A stretch of DNA of 64,000 nt from an uncultured Clostridia bacterium (GTDB lineage: Bacteria; Bacillota; Clostridia; Christensenellales; UBA3700), in assembly GCA_947038565.1 (NCBI GenBank), contig CAMQWP010000007.1:46181-110180 (forward strand), written 5' to 3'. Positions 35,048 to 44,362 of this stretch are shown here, one piece after another. The notes under the pieces are model-generated. The model did not search any database. It was not told where the DNA came from and saw only the letters and a list, made by a program, of their open reading frames with translations. The position numbers were made by a program, and so were the translations under genes. Within the stretch, counting starts at the first letter, position 1, and each line of letters opens with the position of its first letter.

Positions 35048-37219
35048 TTAGTCTCTGTCAAATCTCTTTGGAGCGTCAGAATTTCTTCTTGGTCTATCAA
35101 AGCCATCTTGACCATCGCGACGAGGAGCACGATCACTGCTGAAACCACCCTCACGGCGTGGAGCACGATCACTGCTGAAACCACCTTCACGGCGTGGTGC
35201 ACGATCACTACTGAATCCACCCTCACGGCGTGGAGCACGATCACTGAAACCACCTTCAGTTCTTGGAGCGCGATCACTGAAACCACCCTCACGGCGTGGA
35301 GCACGATCACTACTGAATCCACCCTCACGGCGTGGAGCACGATCACTGAAACCACCTTCAGTTCTTGGAGCACGGTCATTACTGAAACCACCCTCACGTC
35401 TTGGAGCACGATCATTACTGAATCCACCCTCACGTCTTGGAGCACGATCATTACTGAATCCACCCTCACGGCGTGGAGCACGATCATTACTGAATCCACC
35501 CTCACGGCGTGGAGCACGATCATTACTGAAACCACCCTCACGTCTTGGAGCACGGTCATTACTATAACCACCTTCACGTCTTGGACCACGATCTCCACCG
35601 CGACCACCACGATCACCACCACGTCCGCCAGTACGCTCACCTGCGATTTCACAGTTAAGTTTTCTGCCATTGAAAGTAGTCTCGTTAAGAGCTTCCATCA
35701 TATCCTCACAGCCTTCAGCTACTTGAGCAAATCCAAATTTCTCTAATAATTTAACTTCTAAGATACTAGCCTCTGGTATACCAGTTTTAGCAACGATAAA
35801 TTTCTTAACGCTGTCTTCATTAGTATTATCCATTGTACCAATAGTCATAAAGAATCTAGTAGAAGCAATTCCAGCTAGTTTTTCTTTTCTATCGCGAGTG
35901 TTACGGCTGTTATTATCAGTCATAACCATGCTACCAGCACCCTCAAGAGCAACTGCAAGAAGCTCTAAAGGAGTGTACTCAGTGTTGTTCTCAGTGTTGT
36001 ACTCTTCAAGAGACTTAGTGATGAAGCTAACTGTGTTTGAGTGATTTTTATCTAAACCTTTAAATAGGTTGTTTAATTTTTTACTGCTAAAGTCATTAGT
36101 AGACTGTGCTTTATCCATTTTAATCATAGTGTTTTTTGTATACCTCTCGTATTTAGTGATAAGATCCGCTTGGTTCTTAGTGTAGAATGTGTATGCGATA
36201 CCAGTTCTATTCGCTCTGGCAGTTCTACCTATTCTGTGAACATAATACTCTTCATCGTTCGGAGTATCAAAATTGAAAATTGCTTGAACATTGTCTACAT
36301 CAATACCACGAGCTGCAACATCGGTAGCTACAAGCACACGAGTTTCACCAGCACGGTATCTTTTCATAACACGATCACGTTGGCTCTGTCTTAGATCACC
36401 GTGAAGTGCTTCTGCATTGTAACCTAAAGCACAAAGTGAGGCTGAAAGCTCATCAACTCTTTTCTTAGTGTTACAAAATGCTATAGTCAAGTTATAATCA
36501 TGAGCGTCAAGAATATCAGTTACAAGACCGATTTTATCGCCCTCTTTACACTTGATAGCAATCTGCTCGATTGTTGGTAGGTCAGAACCTTTAGTCTTAA
36601 CTAAAATTGGGTCAACTTGATAGTTTCTACTAATCTCGACAATAGTTTTTGGCATAGTCGCAGAGAATAATACTACTTGTTTATCACGTGGACAAGCTTT
36701 GTTAATTTCGTCTAAGTCTGTACGGAAACCCATGTCTAGCATTTCGTCCGCCTCGTCAAGAACAAATGTCTTAAGGTTATGAAGCTTAAGAGTACGTCTT
36801 CTTAAATGGTCCATTACACGACCTGGAGTACCACATACGATCTGTGGTTTTCTTTTTAGTCCCATTAGCTGACGGTCAATATTTTGTCCGCCATATATCG
36901 GAAGTATGCGTACGCTTTCGCTGTACTTCATAAGTTCCTTAAACTCATTACACATCTGTATCGCAAGCTCTCTAGTAGGACATAATATAAGAGCTTCTAC
37001 GTCTGTCGACTCTGGATCGATACTGTTAATGATAGGTATAGCAAAGGCAGCTGTTTTGCCAGTGCCGGTCGGGGCCTGAGCGATAACATCTTTACCCGCT
37101 AGCAAGTGAGGTATTACCTCGCTCTGAATAGGCGTAGGCTCGGTAAAGCCCATATCCTCAATAGCGTGTTTGATTTCGCCAGCGACTTCGAAGTCGCTAA
37201 AATTATTAATCTTTTGCAT
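35048..37219 (-). CDS. DEAD-box RNA helicase with DbpA-like domain and tandem-repeat tail
   Basis: 723 residues. The helicase core has motif I APTGTGKT, PTRELA, DEADEMLDMGF, SAT and HRIGRTAR, so it is an ATP-dependent RNA helicase like CshA/DeaD. A DbpA-type RNA-binding domain follows (about 455-535, FFMTIGTMDNTNEDSVKKFI). The rest, about 180 residues, is an RGG stretch then about 13 units of an 11-12 residue Arg/Gly/Asp repeat (APRREGGFSNDR). The repeat should bind RNA and may drive cold-induced condensates. AAGGAG precedes the ATG. It is a single-gene unit. Confidence 0.93.
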   Translation of the reverse strand: MQKINNFSDFEVAGEIKHAIEDMGFTEPTPIQSEVIPHLLAGKDVIAQAPTGTGKTAAFAIPIINSIDPESTDVEALILCPTRELAIQMCNEFKELMKYSESVRILPIYGGQNIDRQLMGLKRKPQIVCGTPGRVMDHLRRRTLKLHNLKTFVLDEADEMLDMGFRTDLDEINKACPRDKQVVLFSATMPKTIVEISRNYQVDPILVKTKGSDLPTIEQIAIKCKEGDKIGLVTDILDAHDYNLTIAFCNTKKRVDELSASLCALGYNAEALHGDLRQSQRDRVMKRYRAGETRVLVATDVAARGIDVDNVQAIFNFDTPNDEEYYVHRIGRTARANRTGIAYTFYTKNQADLITKYERYTKNTMIKMDKAQSTNDFSSKKLNNLFKGLDKNHSNTVSFITKSLEEYNTENNTEYTPLELLAVALEGAGSMVMTDNNSRNTRDRKEKLAGIASTRFFMTIGTMDNTNEDSVKKFIVAKTGIPEASILEVKLLEKFGFAQVAEGCEDMMEALNETTFNGRKLNCEIAGERTGGRGGDRGGRGGDRGPRREGGYSNDRAPRREGGFSNDRAPRREGGFSNDRAPRREGGFSNDRAPRREGGFSNDRAPRREGGFSNDRAPRTEGGFSDRAPRREGGFSSDRAPRREGGFSDRAPRTEGGFSDRAPRREGGFSSDRAPRREGGFSSDRAPRREGGFSSDRAPRRDGQDGFDRPRRNSDAPKRFDRD
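35110..35592 (-). repeat. Tandem 33/36-bp repeats in the helicase gene
   Basis: About 13 units of 36 bp (or 33 bp where one Ser/Asn codon is absent) encode xPRREGGFS(N/S)DR. The units are nearly identical at the DNA level, so copy number may vary by slippage or recombination. Two variant units have T in place of R (APRTEGG). Confidence 0.9.
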
Positions 37220-37601
37220 TATTCTCCTTGTTCTATGGTCATATTTGTTAATTTACATAAAAAATGTGTGGCAAACTTCGAGTTTAAATGTGCCACACAT
37301 TATTAATCAAAATAAAATGACATCTCACCTTCGCTGAAATAGCAATAAGGGAGTGTAATTAATCTCTTGCAAAAATGCATATACCGCATCATGAAGTGAT
37401 TATTTTATATCGCATCTATACTATCACCCTGCTGATAAACGCATCAAACTAGCCACAAATAATGTAGACATGCTTAACTGACATCAGTAAGTAAACTTAT
37501 ATATAAATACGATTGTTGTGAGCTTTCATTTATAGATATTAAAATGACAAGCACACGGCAATATATACTATAAAACTATTATGTAACAGTCTTAGTAGTT
37601 A
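37220..37601 (-). other. 382-base gap between ppdK and the helicase gene
   Basis: No convincing gene is seen. The one clear element is a perfect 11-bp hairpin at 37263-37301 (AATGTGTGGCA / TGCCACACATT) followed on the minus strand by TTTTTTATG, a terminator about 300 bases past ppdK. Either ppdK has a long 3' UTR or a small RNA ends here. Confidence 0.5.
37253..37301 (-). terminator. Terminator upstream of the helicase gene
   Basis: An 11-bp perfect stem with a 17-base loop and six Ts on the minus strand. It is the first terminator met after ppdK. Confidence 0.7.
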
Positions 37602-40229
37602 TTATTTTTTACCCTGCTTGATAACTGCTTGAGCAGCAGCAAGTCTTGCGATAGGCACACGGAATGGAGAGCAAGAAACGTAGTTCAATCCAATATTATG
37701 ACAGAACTCTATAGTAGAAGGATCTCCACCATGCTCACCGCAAATACCAAGTTTGATTTTTGGACGAGTGCTCTTTCCGCCAGCGATAGCCATCTTCATA
37801 AGTCGACCAACACCGTCTTGATCTAGCTTTGCAAATGGATCAGACTCGAAAATCTTACGTCCATAATACTCATCTAGGAACTTACCAGCATCGTCACGAG
37901 AGAACCCGAAAGTCATCTGAGTAAGGTCATTAGTACCAAAAGAGAAGAACTCCGCTTCAGTAGCGATCTCGTCAGCAGTAATAGCAGCACGAGGAACTTC
38001 GATCATAGTACCTACAAGATATTTGAAAGTAACGCCATGACTTACCATAACTTTTTCAGCAGTCTTAACTACTACTTCCTTGACATACTTAAGCTCACGA
38101 ACATCGCCAACAAGCGGGATCATGATCTCAGGAACAATATTTGCACCCTTAGCATTAAGCTCCATAGCAGCCTCGATAACAGCCTTAGTCTGCATCTCAG
38201 CGATCTCTGGATAAGTTATAGATAGTCTACAACCGCGATGACCTAGCATAGGATTTGACTCATGAAGAGCTTCGATTTGAGCTTTTAGTTCAGCAAATGA
38301 TAAACCCATCTCTTTCGCTAAAGCCTTGATCTCGCTGTCTTTATGAGGAACGAACTCGTGTAGAGGTGGATCTAGGAAACGGATAGTTACAGGACGATTG
38401 CCCATAGCCTCGTATAATCCTTTAAAATCCGCTCTTTGCATAGGAAGTAGTTTTTGAAGAGCACGTCTTCTCTCGTCTTCCGACTTAGAAACGATCATCT
38501 CACGCATTACTGCTATCCTATCTTCAGCAAAGAACATATGCTCAGTACGGCAAAGACCGATACCTTCAGCACCAAAACTAACAGCTTGAACTGCATCAGC
38601 AGGAGTGTCAGCATTTGCTCTAATCTTAAGAGTACGGATAGCATCAGCCCAGCTCATTATAACAGCAAACTCATTTGATAAAGTTGCTTTTTGAGAAGGA
38701 AGAGCCTCTCCGTATATATTACCAGTAGATCCATCTAAAGAAATATAATCATCAGAGAATAAAGTCAACTCACCGATAGTAAGCGTCTTAGCCTCTTCAT
38801 TGATGATAATCTCTCCGCAACCAGCAACACAGCATGTACCCATACCACGTGCAACTACAGCAGCATGAGAAGTCATACCCCCACGTGCAGTTAAAATACC
38901 CTCAGCAGCATACATACCCTCTATGTCTTCAGGAGAAGTCTCTTGTCTAACAAGTACGACTTTTTCGCCAGCTTCAGCACGAGCAGCAGCCTCTTCAGCA
39001 GAGAAAGCTATCTTACCACAAGCAGCACCCGGAGATGCAGGAAGACCTCTAGCAATAACATCAGCAGCAGCAAGTGCGTTTGTGTCAAAAGTAGGATGAA
39101 GAAGAGAATCTAACTGTTTTGGATCTATTTTAAGAAGAGCTTCTTCTTTAGTGATCATGCCTTCTGATACAAGGTCGCAAGCGATCTTAAGAGCGGCTGC
39201 GGCAGTTCTTTTACCGTTACGAGTCTGTAGCATGTACAACTGACCACGCTCGATAGTGAACTCCATGTCTTGCATATCTTTATAATGATCTTCAAGACGC
39301 TCAGCAATAGCTACGAATTGATTATAAACATCAAGATTAGTATTAGCCAACTGGTCGATAGACATAGGAGTACGGATACCCGCAACAACGTCCTCACCCT
39401 GTGCATTCATTAGATACTCACCGTAAAGTTTTTTCTCACCAGTAGAAGGATTACGAGTAAAAGCAACTCCAGTACCTGAAGTATCACCCATATTACCAAA
39501 AACCATTGACTGAACATTTACTGCTGTACCCCAGCTACTAGGAATATCATTCATACGTCTATATACAATAGCACGAGGATTATTCCACGACTTAAATACT
39601 GCTCTAATAGCACCAATTAACTGACTCTTAGGGTCTTGCGGGAAATCCACGCCTTGATCAGCTTTGAAATATGCTTTAAATTTAACTATAAGCTCTTTTA
39701 AATCAGAAGCAGTAAGTGCTGTATCAAGCTCAACTTGTTTATCTTCTTTTACTTCGTCTATAATTTTCTCAAAAGCACTCTTACCAACGCCGATAACAAC
39801 GTCACTATACATTTGAATAAATCTACGATAACAATCGTAAGCAAATCTAGCATCACCAGTAAGTTTCGCAAGACCTTCCACGCTAACATCATTAAGACCA
39901 AGATTCAAAATAGTATCCATCATGCCCGGCATACTTGCACGAGAACCAGAACGAACAGACACTAAAAATGGATTTTCTTTATCGCCGAATTTCTTTCCAG
40001 CGATCTTTTCTACTTCCGCAAGTTTTTTGAAAATTTCTTTCTCGATATCTTCATTGATTAACTCACCATCTTCGTAGTACTGAGTACAAGCCTCTGTAGT
40101 GATAGTGAAACCTTGTGGAACTGGCATACCAAGTCTTGTCATTTCAGCTAGGTTTGCACCTTTACCACCGAACAAATCACGGTTACTACCATCTGCATCC
40201 TTAAATAAATAAACAAATTTCTTACTCAT
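37602..40229 (-). CDS. ppdK: Pyruvate, phosphate dikinase
   Basis: 875 residues. PPDK interconverts pyruvate + ATP + Pi and PEP + AMP + PPi; in anaerobes it often works in glycolysis as a PPi-using pyruvate kinase. The N-terminal FGGKGANLAEMTRLGMPVPQGF starts the nucleotide-binding domain. The phospho-histidine loop is LTARGGMTSHAAVVARGMG (about 437-455), and the C-terminal barrel has GAEGIGLCRTEHMF and SFGTNDLTQMTFGFSRDD with the catalytic LGICGEHGGDP. GGAGGGG precedes the ATG. Confidence 0.97.
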   Translation of the reverse strand: MSKKFVYLFKDADGSNRDLFGGKGANLAEMTRLGMPVPQGFTITTEACTQYYEDGELINEDIEKEIFKKLAEVEKIAGKKFGDKENPFLVSVRSGSRASMPGMMDTILNLGLNDVSVEGLAKLTGDARFAYDCYRRFIQMYSDVVIGVGKSAFEKIIDEVKEDKQVELDTALTASDLKELIVKFKAYFKADQGVDFPQDPKSQLIGAIRAVFKSWNNPRAIVYRRMNDIPSSWGTAVNVQSMVFGNMGDTSGTGVAFTRNPSTGEKKLYGEYLMNAQGEDVVAGIRTPMSIDQLANTNLDVYNQFVAIAERLEDHYKDMQDMEFTIERGQLYMLQTRNGKRTAAAALKIACDLVSEGMITKEEALLKIDPKQLDSLLHPTFDTNALAAADVIARGLPASPGAACGKIAFSAEEAAARAEAGEKVVLVRQETSPEDIEGMYAAEGILTARGGMTSHAAVVARGMGTCCVAGCGEIIINEEAKTLTIGELTLFSDDYISLDGSTGNIYGEALPSQKATLSNEFAVIMSWADAIRTLKIRANADTPADAVQAVSFGAEGIGLCRTEHMFFAEDRIAVMREMIVSKSEDERRRALQKLLPMQRADFKGLYEAMGNRPVTIRFLDPPLHEFVPHKDSEIKALAKEMGLSFAELKAQIEALHESNPMLGHRGCRLSITYPEIAEMQTKAVIEAAMELNAKGANIVPEIMIPLVGDVRELKYVKEVVVKTAEKVMVSHGVTFKYLVGTMIEVPRAAITADEIATEAEFFSFGTNDLTQMTFGFSRDDAGKFLDEYYGRKIFESDPFAKLDQDGVGRLMKMAIAGGKSTRPKIKLGICGEHGGDPSTIEFCHNIGLNYVSCSPFRVPIARLAAAQAVIKQGKK

Positions 40230-40307
40230 TTTCCCCTCCGAATATAAATATACATATATTCTACACTATTTTTGATTTTTTTTCAAGTACTTTTGACATG
40301 AAATACA

Positions 40308-41129
40308 TCATTTACACGAAATAGTTAGAAAATCTACGTATTCTTTGGTTGCAATCAATTTTTTTTCAGTAATATGCTCTACATAATTGTATAAAACCGT
40401 AATAAGTGTATAGATATTATCTAAATCCTTAACATTGTTAATTTCCCTTTCAACAGTTTTTTGATCATAATTAGTATCATTTTCACGCTCATTTAGACTA
40501 TTTTTAGGAAAATCGCAAGATTGACCATCCTCGAGTTCACGTAATATATCTAATTGTGCTCCAGTCAAATACACCGCATCATAACTGCGACAGCACTCAT
40601 ATATAATACCGCCATTTTCATTGCTAAAATATGCTCTTTTGCCTGTTGTTTTACCACATTTTACACAGCTAGAGACAGTGATTTGATAACCTATTAGAGT
40701 TAAAATATTGTACAAATGTTTTAGGAAGAAATAAGAAATATTTTGTATATTTTCATAGCATAAAGTCTTCAAAAACTGTAAAGTAGAGGCAGCAAGATTA
40801 TCACTAATCTCGCTGTCTCCACTAAATTTATCTAATAATTCTATTGCTGAAATAGCTGGGTAATATTTGTCAATATCACCCCATAACCCGTAAAAACTCT
40901 CTATCTGATCACAGCCGGTCACGGTATAAAAGCCATTACGTCCAGTTAAGTAATAAGTGCCAAAACATAGTATTGATGAGGCATATTTCAACTTAGCTTT
41001 AGGCTTTTTGACGCCCCTACAATTAGCAGTTATCTTACCAGTTCCAAATGCGTATAGTGTAATAAGTTTATCATTTTCCTTATAATCCATACTTCTTATG
41101 CATAGACAATCATGAGTGATTTCATTCAT
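40308..41129 (-). CDS. recO: DNA repair protein RecO
   Basis: 273 residues. RecO loads RecA with RecF/RecR and anneals single strands. The OB-fold N-terminus (CLCIRSMDYKENDKLITLYAFGTGKI, GVKKPKAKL) is followed by a helical domain and a zinc-finger-like region (CVKCGKT ... YECCRSYDAVYL, about 150-177). The last part is Asn/Glu-rich. AAGGA precedes the ATG. It follows yqzL and era, as in Bacillus. Confidence 0.9.
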   Translation of the reverse strand: MNEITHDCLCIRSMDYKENDKLITLYAFGTGKITANCRGVKKPKAKLKYASSILCFGTYYLTGRNGFYTVTGCDQIESFYGLWGDIDKYYPAISAIELLDKFSGDSEISDNLAASTLQFLKTLCYENIQNISYFFLKHLYNILTLIGYQITVSSCVKCGKTTGKRAYFSNENGGIIYECCRSYDAVYLTGAQLDILRELEDGQSCDFPKNSLNERENDTNYDQKTVEREINNVKDLDNIYTLITVLYNYVEHITEKKLIATKEYVDFLTISCK

Positions 41130-41179
41130 TTGCTTATCCTTATGATAATACCAGTTAGTAATATCATTTTGCGCATATA

Positions 41180-41290
41180 CTACTCATCCACATCAGTCTT
41201 ATGCTTATCGTCAAGAGTTTTGTACAGCATAAATAAACCTGGATCACCAGTCTGCATAAATTGCTTCCATATCCTATCTTTAATCTCCAT
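41180..41290 (-). CDS. yqzL: YqzL-like small protein, 36 residues
   Basis: The frame MEIKDRIWKQFMQTGDPGLF continues to DVDE and stops at 41180. It matches the YqzL family pattern (W..F..TG....YLLYK), and yqzL lies between era and recO in Bacillus exactly as here. AGGAG sits 8-9 bases before the ATG. The function of the family is not known. Confidence 0.8.
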   Translation of the reverse strand: MEIKDRIWKQFMQTGDPGLFMLYKTLDDKHKTDVDE

Positions 41291-41359
41291 ATTATCACAC
41301 TCCTAATAATAATATATCCATATTTCATAAAAGTATACATTAATAAGGTTTATAAAGAA

Positions 41360-42253
41360 TTAGATATTTTTAAGATCATAACCCATTTCGTTCATTACAA
41401 AGTCAGAGTCTCTCCATGATTCTTTAACTCTTACGTATAAAGTAAGGAAACATTTCGCGTCAATAAGTCTTTCGATATCACCTCTAGCAGTAGAGCCGAT
41501 ATTCTTAAGCATACTTCCGCCCTTACCGATAATCATAGCCTTATGAGACTGTTTTTCACAAACGATATCAGCGTCGATATCAACTAAACCATTATCGCGT
41601 TCTTTAAATTTATTGATACAAACAGCTACGCCATAAGGTATCTCATCACCTAGATATTTCATTGCTTTCTCGCGGATAATCTCTGATACCATAAATCTTA
41701 ATGACTTATCAGTAATCATATCTTCTGGGAAATACTGCTTACCTTCGTTAAGATTAGCCTCAATTCTCTCTTTTAAAGGCTCTAAATTCTTACCTTTCAT
41801 AGCTGATATAGGTATGATAGCGTCGATGCCTTCGATGTCTTTTAGTGAGTCGATCATGCCTAAAACTTTCTCACGATCTGCAACGTCAAGTTTATTAATT
41901 ATTACGATAAATGGAGTTTCAGCACTAGCGTACTGACGGATATATTCCATATCTTTATCATCAATTCTCTTTTCGCCGTCGATAAGATACATTACCATGT
42001 CAACACCCTCAAGAGCAGTCTTAACACTCTTCATCATGAAGTTTGATAACTGATTTTTAACCTGATGAATACCTGGTGTATCTATAAATACAGCCTGATA
42101 ACCGTCTCCATTCATGATACCAAGTATCTTATTTCTAGTAGTTTGTGGACGCCATGAAACTATCGCCACACGCTCACCTACTAATGCATTAAGTAGAGTA
42201 GATTTACCTACATTCGCTTTACCAATTATTGCTACAAATCCTGATTTAAACAT
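41360..42253 (-). CDS. era: Ribosome-maturation GTPase Era
   Basis: 297 residues. Era is a GTPase with a KH domain that binds the 3' end of 16S rRNA during 30S assembly. G1 GKANVGKSTLLNAL, G3 DTPGIHQ and G4 NKLD are seen, with the C-terminal KH motif MIIGKGGSMLKNIG. It follows ybeY by 24 bases. Confidence 0.97.
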   Translation of the reverse strand: MFKSGFVAIIGKANVGKSTLLNALVGERVAIVSWRPQTTRNKILGIMNGDGYQAVFIDTPGIHQVKNQLSNFMMKSVKTALEGVDMVMYLIDGEKRIDDKDMEYIRQYASAETPFIVIINKLDVADREKVLGMIDSLKDIEGIDAIIPISAMKGKNLEPLKERIEANLNEGKQYFPEDMITDKSLRFMVSEIIREKAMKYLGDEIPYGVAVCINKFKERDNGLVDIDADIVCEKQSHKAMIIGKGGSMLKNIGSTARGDIERLIDAKCFLTLYVRVKESWRDSDFVMNEMGYDLKNI

Positions 42254-42277
42254 ATAAATTATTCCTTATTGTATTTA

Positions 42278-42748
42278 TTATCTGAAATACTTAGCCTTTG
42301 TAAGTATCTCATCTTCTTTAGCCCTCATTACTTTTTTCTCTACTTCATCCATATGATCATAACCTAGTAAGTGCAACATTCCGTGAGTTAATAAAAACGC
42401 ACACTCTCTAATTGTAGAATGACCATATTCTTCGGCTTGTTCTATCATAATCTGTCTCGACACGATAATCTCGCCTATATACAAGGTTTTATCTTCTGGA
42501 GACAAACTCTGATGATAATCTTTTATATTGAAAGGAAAATTAATCTCCTCTGCTGGAAAACTAAGTACATCAGTCGCTCTATCGACCTGCCTTGTCGACA
42601 TATTAAGCTCATGTATTTCCTCGTTTGTTACCATAGTTACATCCATATTAATTCGCCTCGTGACAATACCATGCGACTTCATAACTGTTTTAAATATCTT
42701 TTTTGCGACCTTTATTTCTTCGTCTGTTAGGTCATAAACGTTTATCAT
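42278..42748 (-). CDS. ybeY: Endoribonuclease YbeY (16S rRNA maturation)
   Basis: 156 residues. A zinc-dependent RNase for rRNA 3'-end maturation and quality control. The metal motif HGMLHLLGYDH is at about 118-128, and the early segment ATDVLSFP is typical. AGGAGG precedes the ATG. It lies between the pgpH-like gene and era; dgkA and cdd, often between ybeY and era, are missing. Confidence 0.95.
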   Translation of the reverse strand: MINVYDLTDEEIKVAKKIFKTVMKSHGIVTRRINMDVTMVTNEEIHELNMSTRQVDRATDVLSFPAEEINFPFNIKDYHQSLSPEDKTLYIGEIIVSRQIMIEQAEEYGHSTIRECAFLLTHGMLHLLGYDHMDEVEKKVMRAKEDEILTKAKYFR

Positions 42749-42765
42749 AATAGTACCTCCTAAGA

Positions 42766-44205
42766 TTAATTCTTTTGATAATCTATCCTTTTGTGATATA
42801 TAGACGGTATAACCTTAGTCATAGCAACTTTGATTTCATCTAGATCAGCAAATGTAATCTCCGATTCACTAAACTGATCGTCTTTTATCTTTGCATCTAT
42901 TACATTATCAATAATTCGCCTTAATTCTTCCGCATTATCAGGTTGCTTAGCTCTAGTAGTAGCTTCAACAACGTCACATATCATGACTATTGCGGATATT
43001 TTCGAGCTTGGCTTTGGACCATCATACCTAAAACCAGTCTCATCAATCTTACCGGCAGTAATATCTTTTGCCACGTTATAAAAGTATGCAGTTAGCGTCG
43101 TGCCATGATGCTCTTTTGCAACTATTGCTATTTCTTCAGGCAAGTGGTTTTTTATAATTATTTCATAACCCGCATTACCATGCGATATAATCATTCTTGA
43201 GCTATGCTTAGGTATAAGATCATCATGTGGATTATATTTACCATCCTGATTTTCCACGAAATACTCAGGGTTCATCAGCTTACCTACATCATGATAAAGT
43301 CCCGCAGCTTTGGCAAGGTTTGGATTTTCACCTATTGCTATAGCACAAGACTCTGCTAAGTTTGACACCACTACACAGTGACTGAATGTACCTGGTGCGT
43401 TGTCAGCTAACTTACGAAGTAAAGGTCTTGACATACTGCACGCCTCTGCAAGTCTAAAGTTTGTCCACACATCGAATACCTCTTCGTAAAAAGGAATTAA
43501 TATAGAGAAACCTCCGACAGTAATGACAGTACCTACAAGAGAATACGCATAAGCAAGCAAGAAATATCTCCAGTCTAAAGATATAATTAGCGATAACATC
43601 ATCGCTATAAACGCAACAACAACACCTACCAATAACGAACCGTAAATAAGTTTAAATCTCGAATAATTTTTATTTGTCATAAACATTATAGAGTAAGTGG
43701 CTAGTATACTAACTGAACAGCCAAAGAAAACTTCAAGAAAGAATACAGAACCGCCATTTACAGCGAAATCAAGGATACCTACGCCCATAAGAACAAGCAA
43801 TGTAGTAGCAAGATTTGCAATAAAGCCTATAGTTCTACTTATCAAAAGTGCAACAATAATAGCAGATATAGCGAGTGGAACAGCATAAGGACTAAGATAA
43901 ATCATGCATACAGCCGATAGGATAACAGTAAAAACTATAACAGTGAATAAAATACTTAGATTTTTAAATATTTTAACCGTACTAGCCGCTTGATAATAAA
44001 AATATCCATACATAGTAATTAATATACCGAAGTTACACAGTGCAAGAATAATTATTGCCATATAATCAGTGACAAACACTTGTATACCTGATGTAAATAA
44101 AATAGCGAATATGCAAGCAAGACATACTGATGCTAACAGTAGCACCGTAGAAACTAAAATGTTTTTATATACTAAATTAGCTTGCAGATCATTGATTTTT
44201 TTCAT
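42766..44205 (-). CDS. PgpH-like HD-domain phosphohydrolase, short form
   Basis: 479 residues from the ATG at 44205 (GGAGG 9 bases upstream). About eight hydrophobic helices fill residues 15-235 and a 7TM-type region leads to a cytoplasmic HD domain with FSHCVVVSNLAE, the HD pair at 305-306 (GLYHDVGKL), and KEHHGTT. PgpH/YqfF proteins hydrolyse c-di-AMP. The large extracellular 7TMR-HDED domain of typical PgpH (700+ residues) is absent. Position next to yqfD and ybeY matches yqfF. It probably opposes CdaA. Confidence 0.85.
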   Translation of the reverse strand: MKKINDLQANLVYKNILVSTVLLLASVCLACIFAILFTSGIQVFVTDYMAIIILALCNFGILITMYGYFYYQAASTVKIFKNLSILFTVIVFTVILSAVCMIYLSPYAVPLAISAIIVALLISRTIGFIANLATTLLVLMGVGILDFAVNGGSVFFLEVFFGCSVSILATYSIMFMTNKNYSRFKLIYGSLLVGVVVAFIAMMLSLIISLDWRYFLLAYAYSLVGTVITVGGFSILIPFYEEVFDVWTNFRLAEACSMSRPLLRKLADNAPGTFSHCVVVSNLAESCAIAIGENPNLAKAAGLYHDVGKLMNPEYFVENQDGKYNPHDDLIPKHSSRMIISHGNAGYEIIIKNHLPEEIAIVAKEHHGTTLTAYFYNVAKDITAGKIDETGFRYDGPKPSSKISAIVMICDVVEATTRAKQPDNAEELRRIIDNVIDAKIKDDQFSESEITFADLDEIKVAMTKVIPSIYHKRIDYQKN

Positions 44206-44224
44206 TAGTTGTTGCCTCCTAGTT

Positions 44225-44263
44225 GTAAGCAAACAATTTGCTTACTGACTGCATGTCCAGTCA
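44225..44263 (-). repeat. Two abutting perfect inverted repeats before pgpH
   Basis: GTAAGCAAA-CAA-TTTGCTTAC (44225-44245, 9-bp arms) lies directly against TGACTG-CATGTC-CAGTCA (44246-44263, 6-bp arms). In the mRNA they form two stacked hairpins ending about 5 bases before the ribosome site of the pgpH-like gene. No U-run follows, so they are not terminators. An operator or translational control element is possible. Confidence 0.6.
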
Positions 44264-44362
44264 ATTTAAGGCCAGATTATCTAACCTTTTATATTAATGT
44301 ATTTCGATTTTAAGTGATTGTTTCGATTTATTGATATCTATAATTAAATTAATTTAATATGA

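Noticed and set aside
35038..35670. Minus-strand frame of 210 codons rich in Val
   Set aside because: It is the second frame of the same repeat within the helicase gene; it lacks a start signal.
35108..35746. Plus-strand reading frame of 212 codons, Thr/Ser/Trp-rich repeats
   Set aside because: It is the antisense of the helicase repeat tail; a repeat period divisible by three keeps it open. No ribosome site.
37316..37405. 28-codon minus-strand frame in the ppdK-helicase gap
   Set aside because: No ribosome site and no recognisable family.
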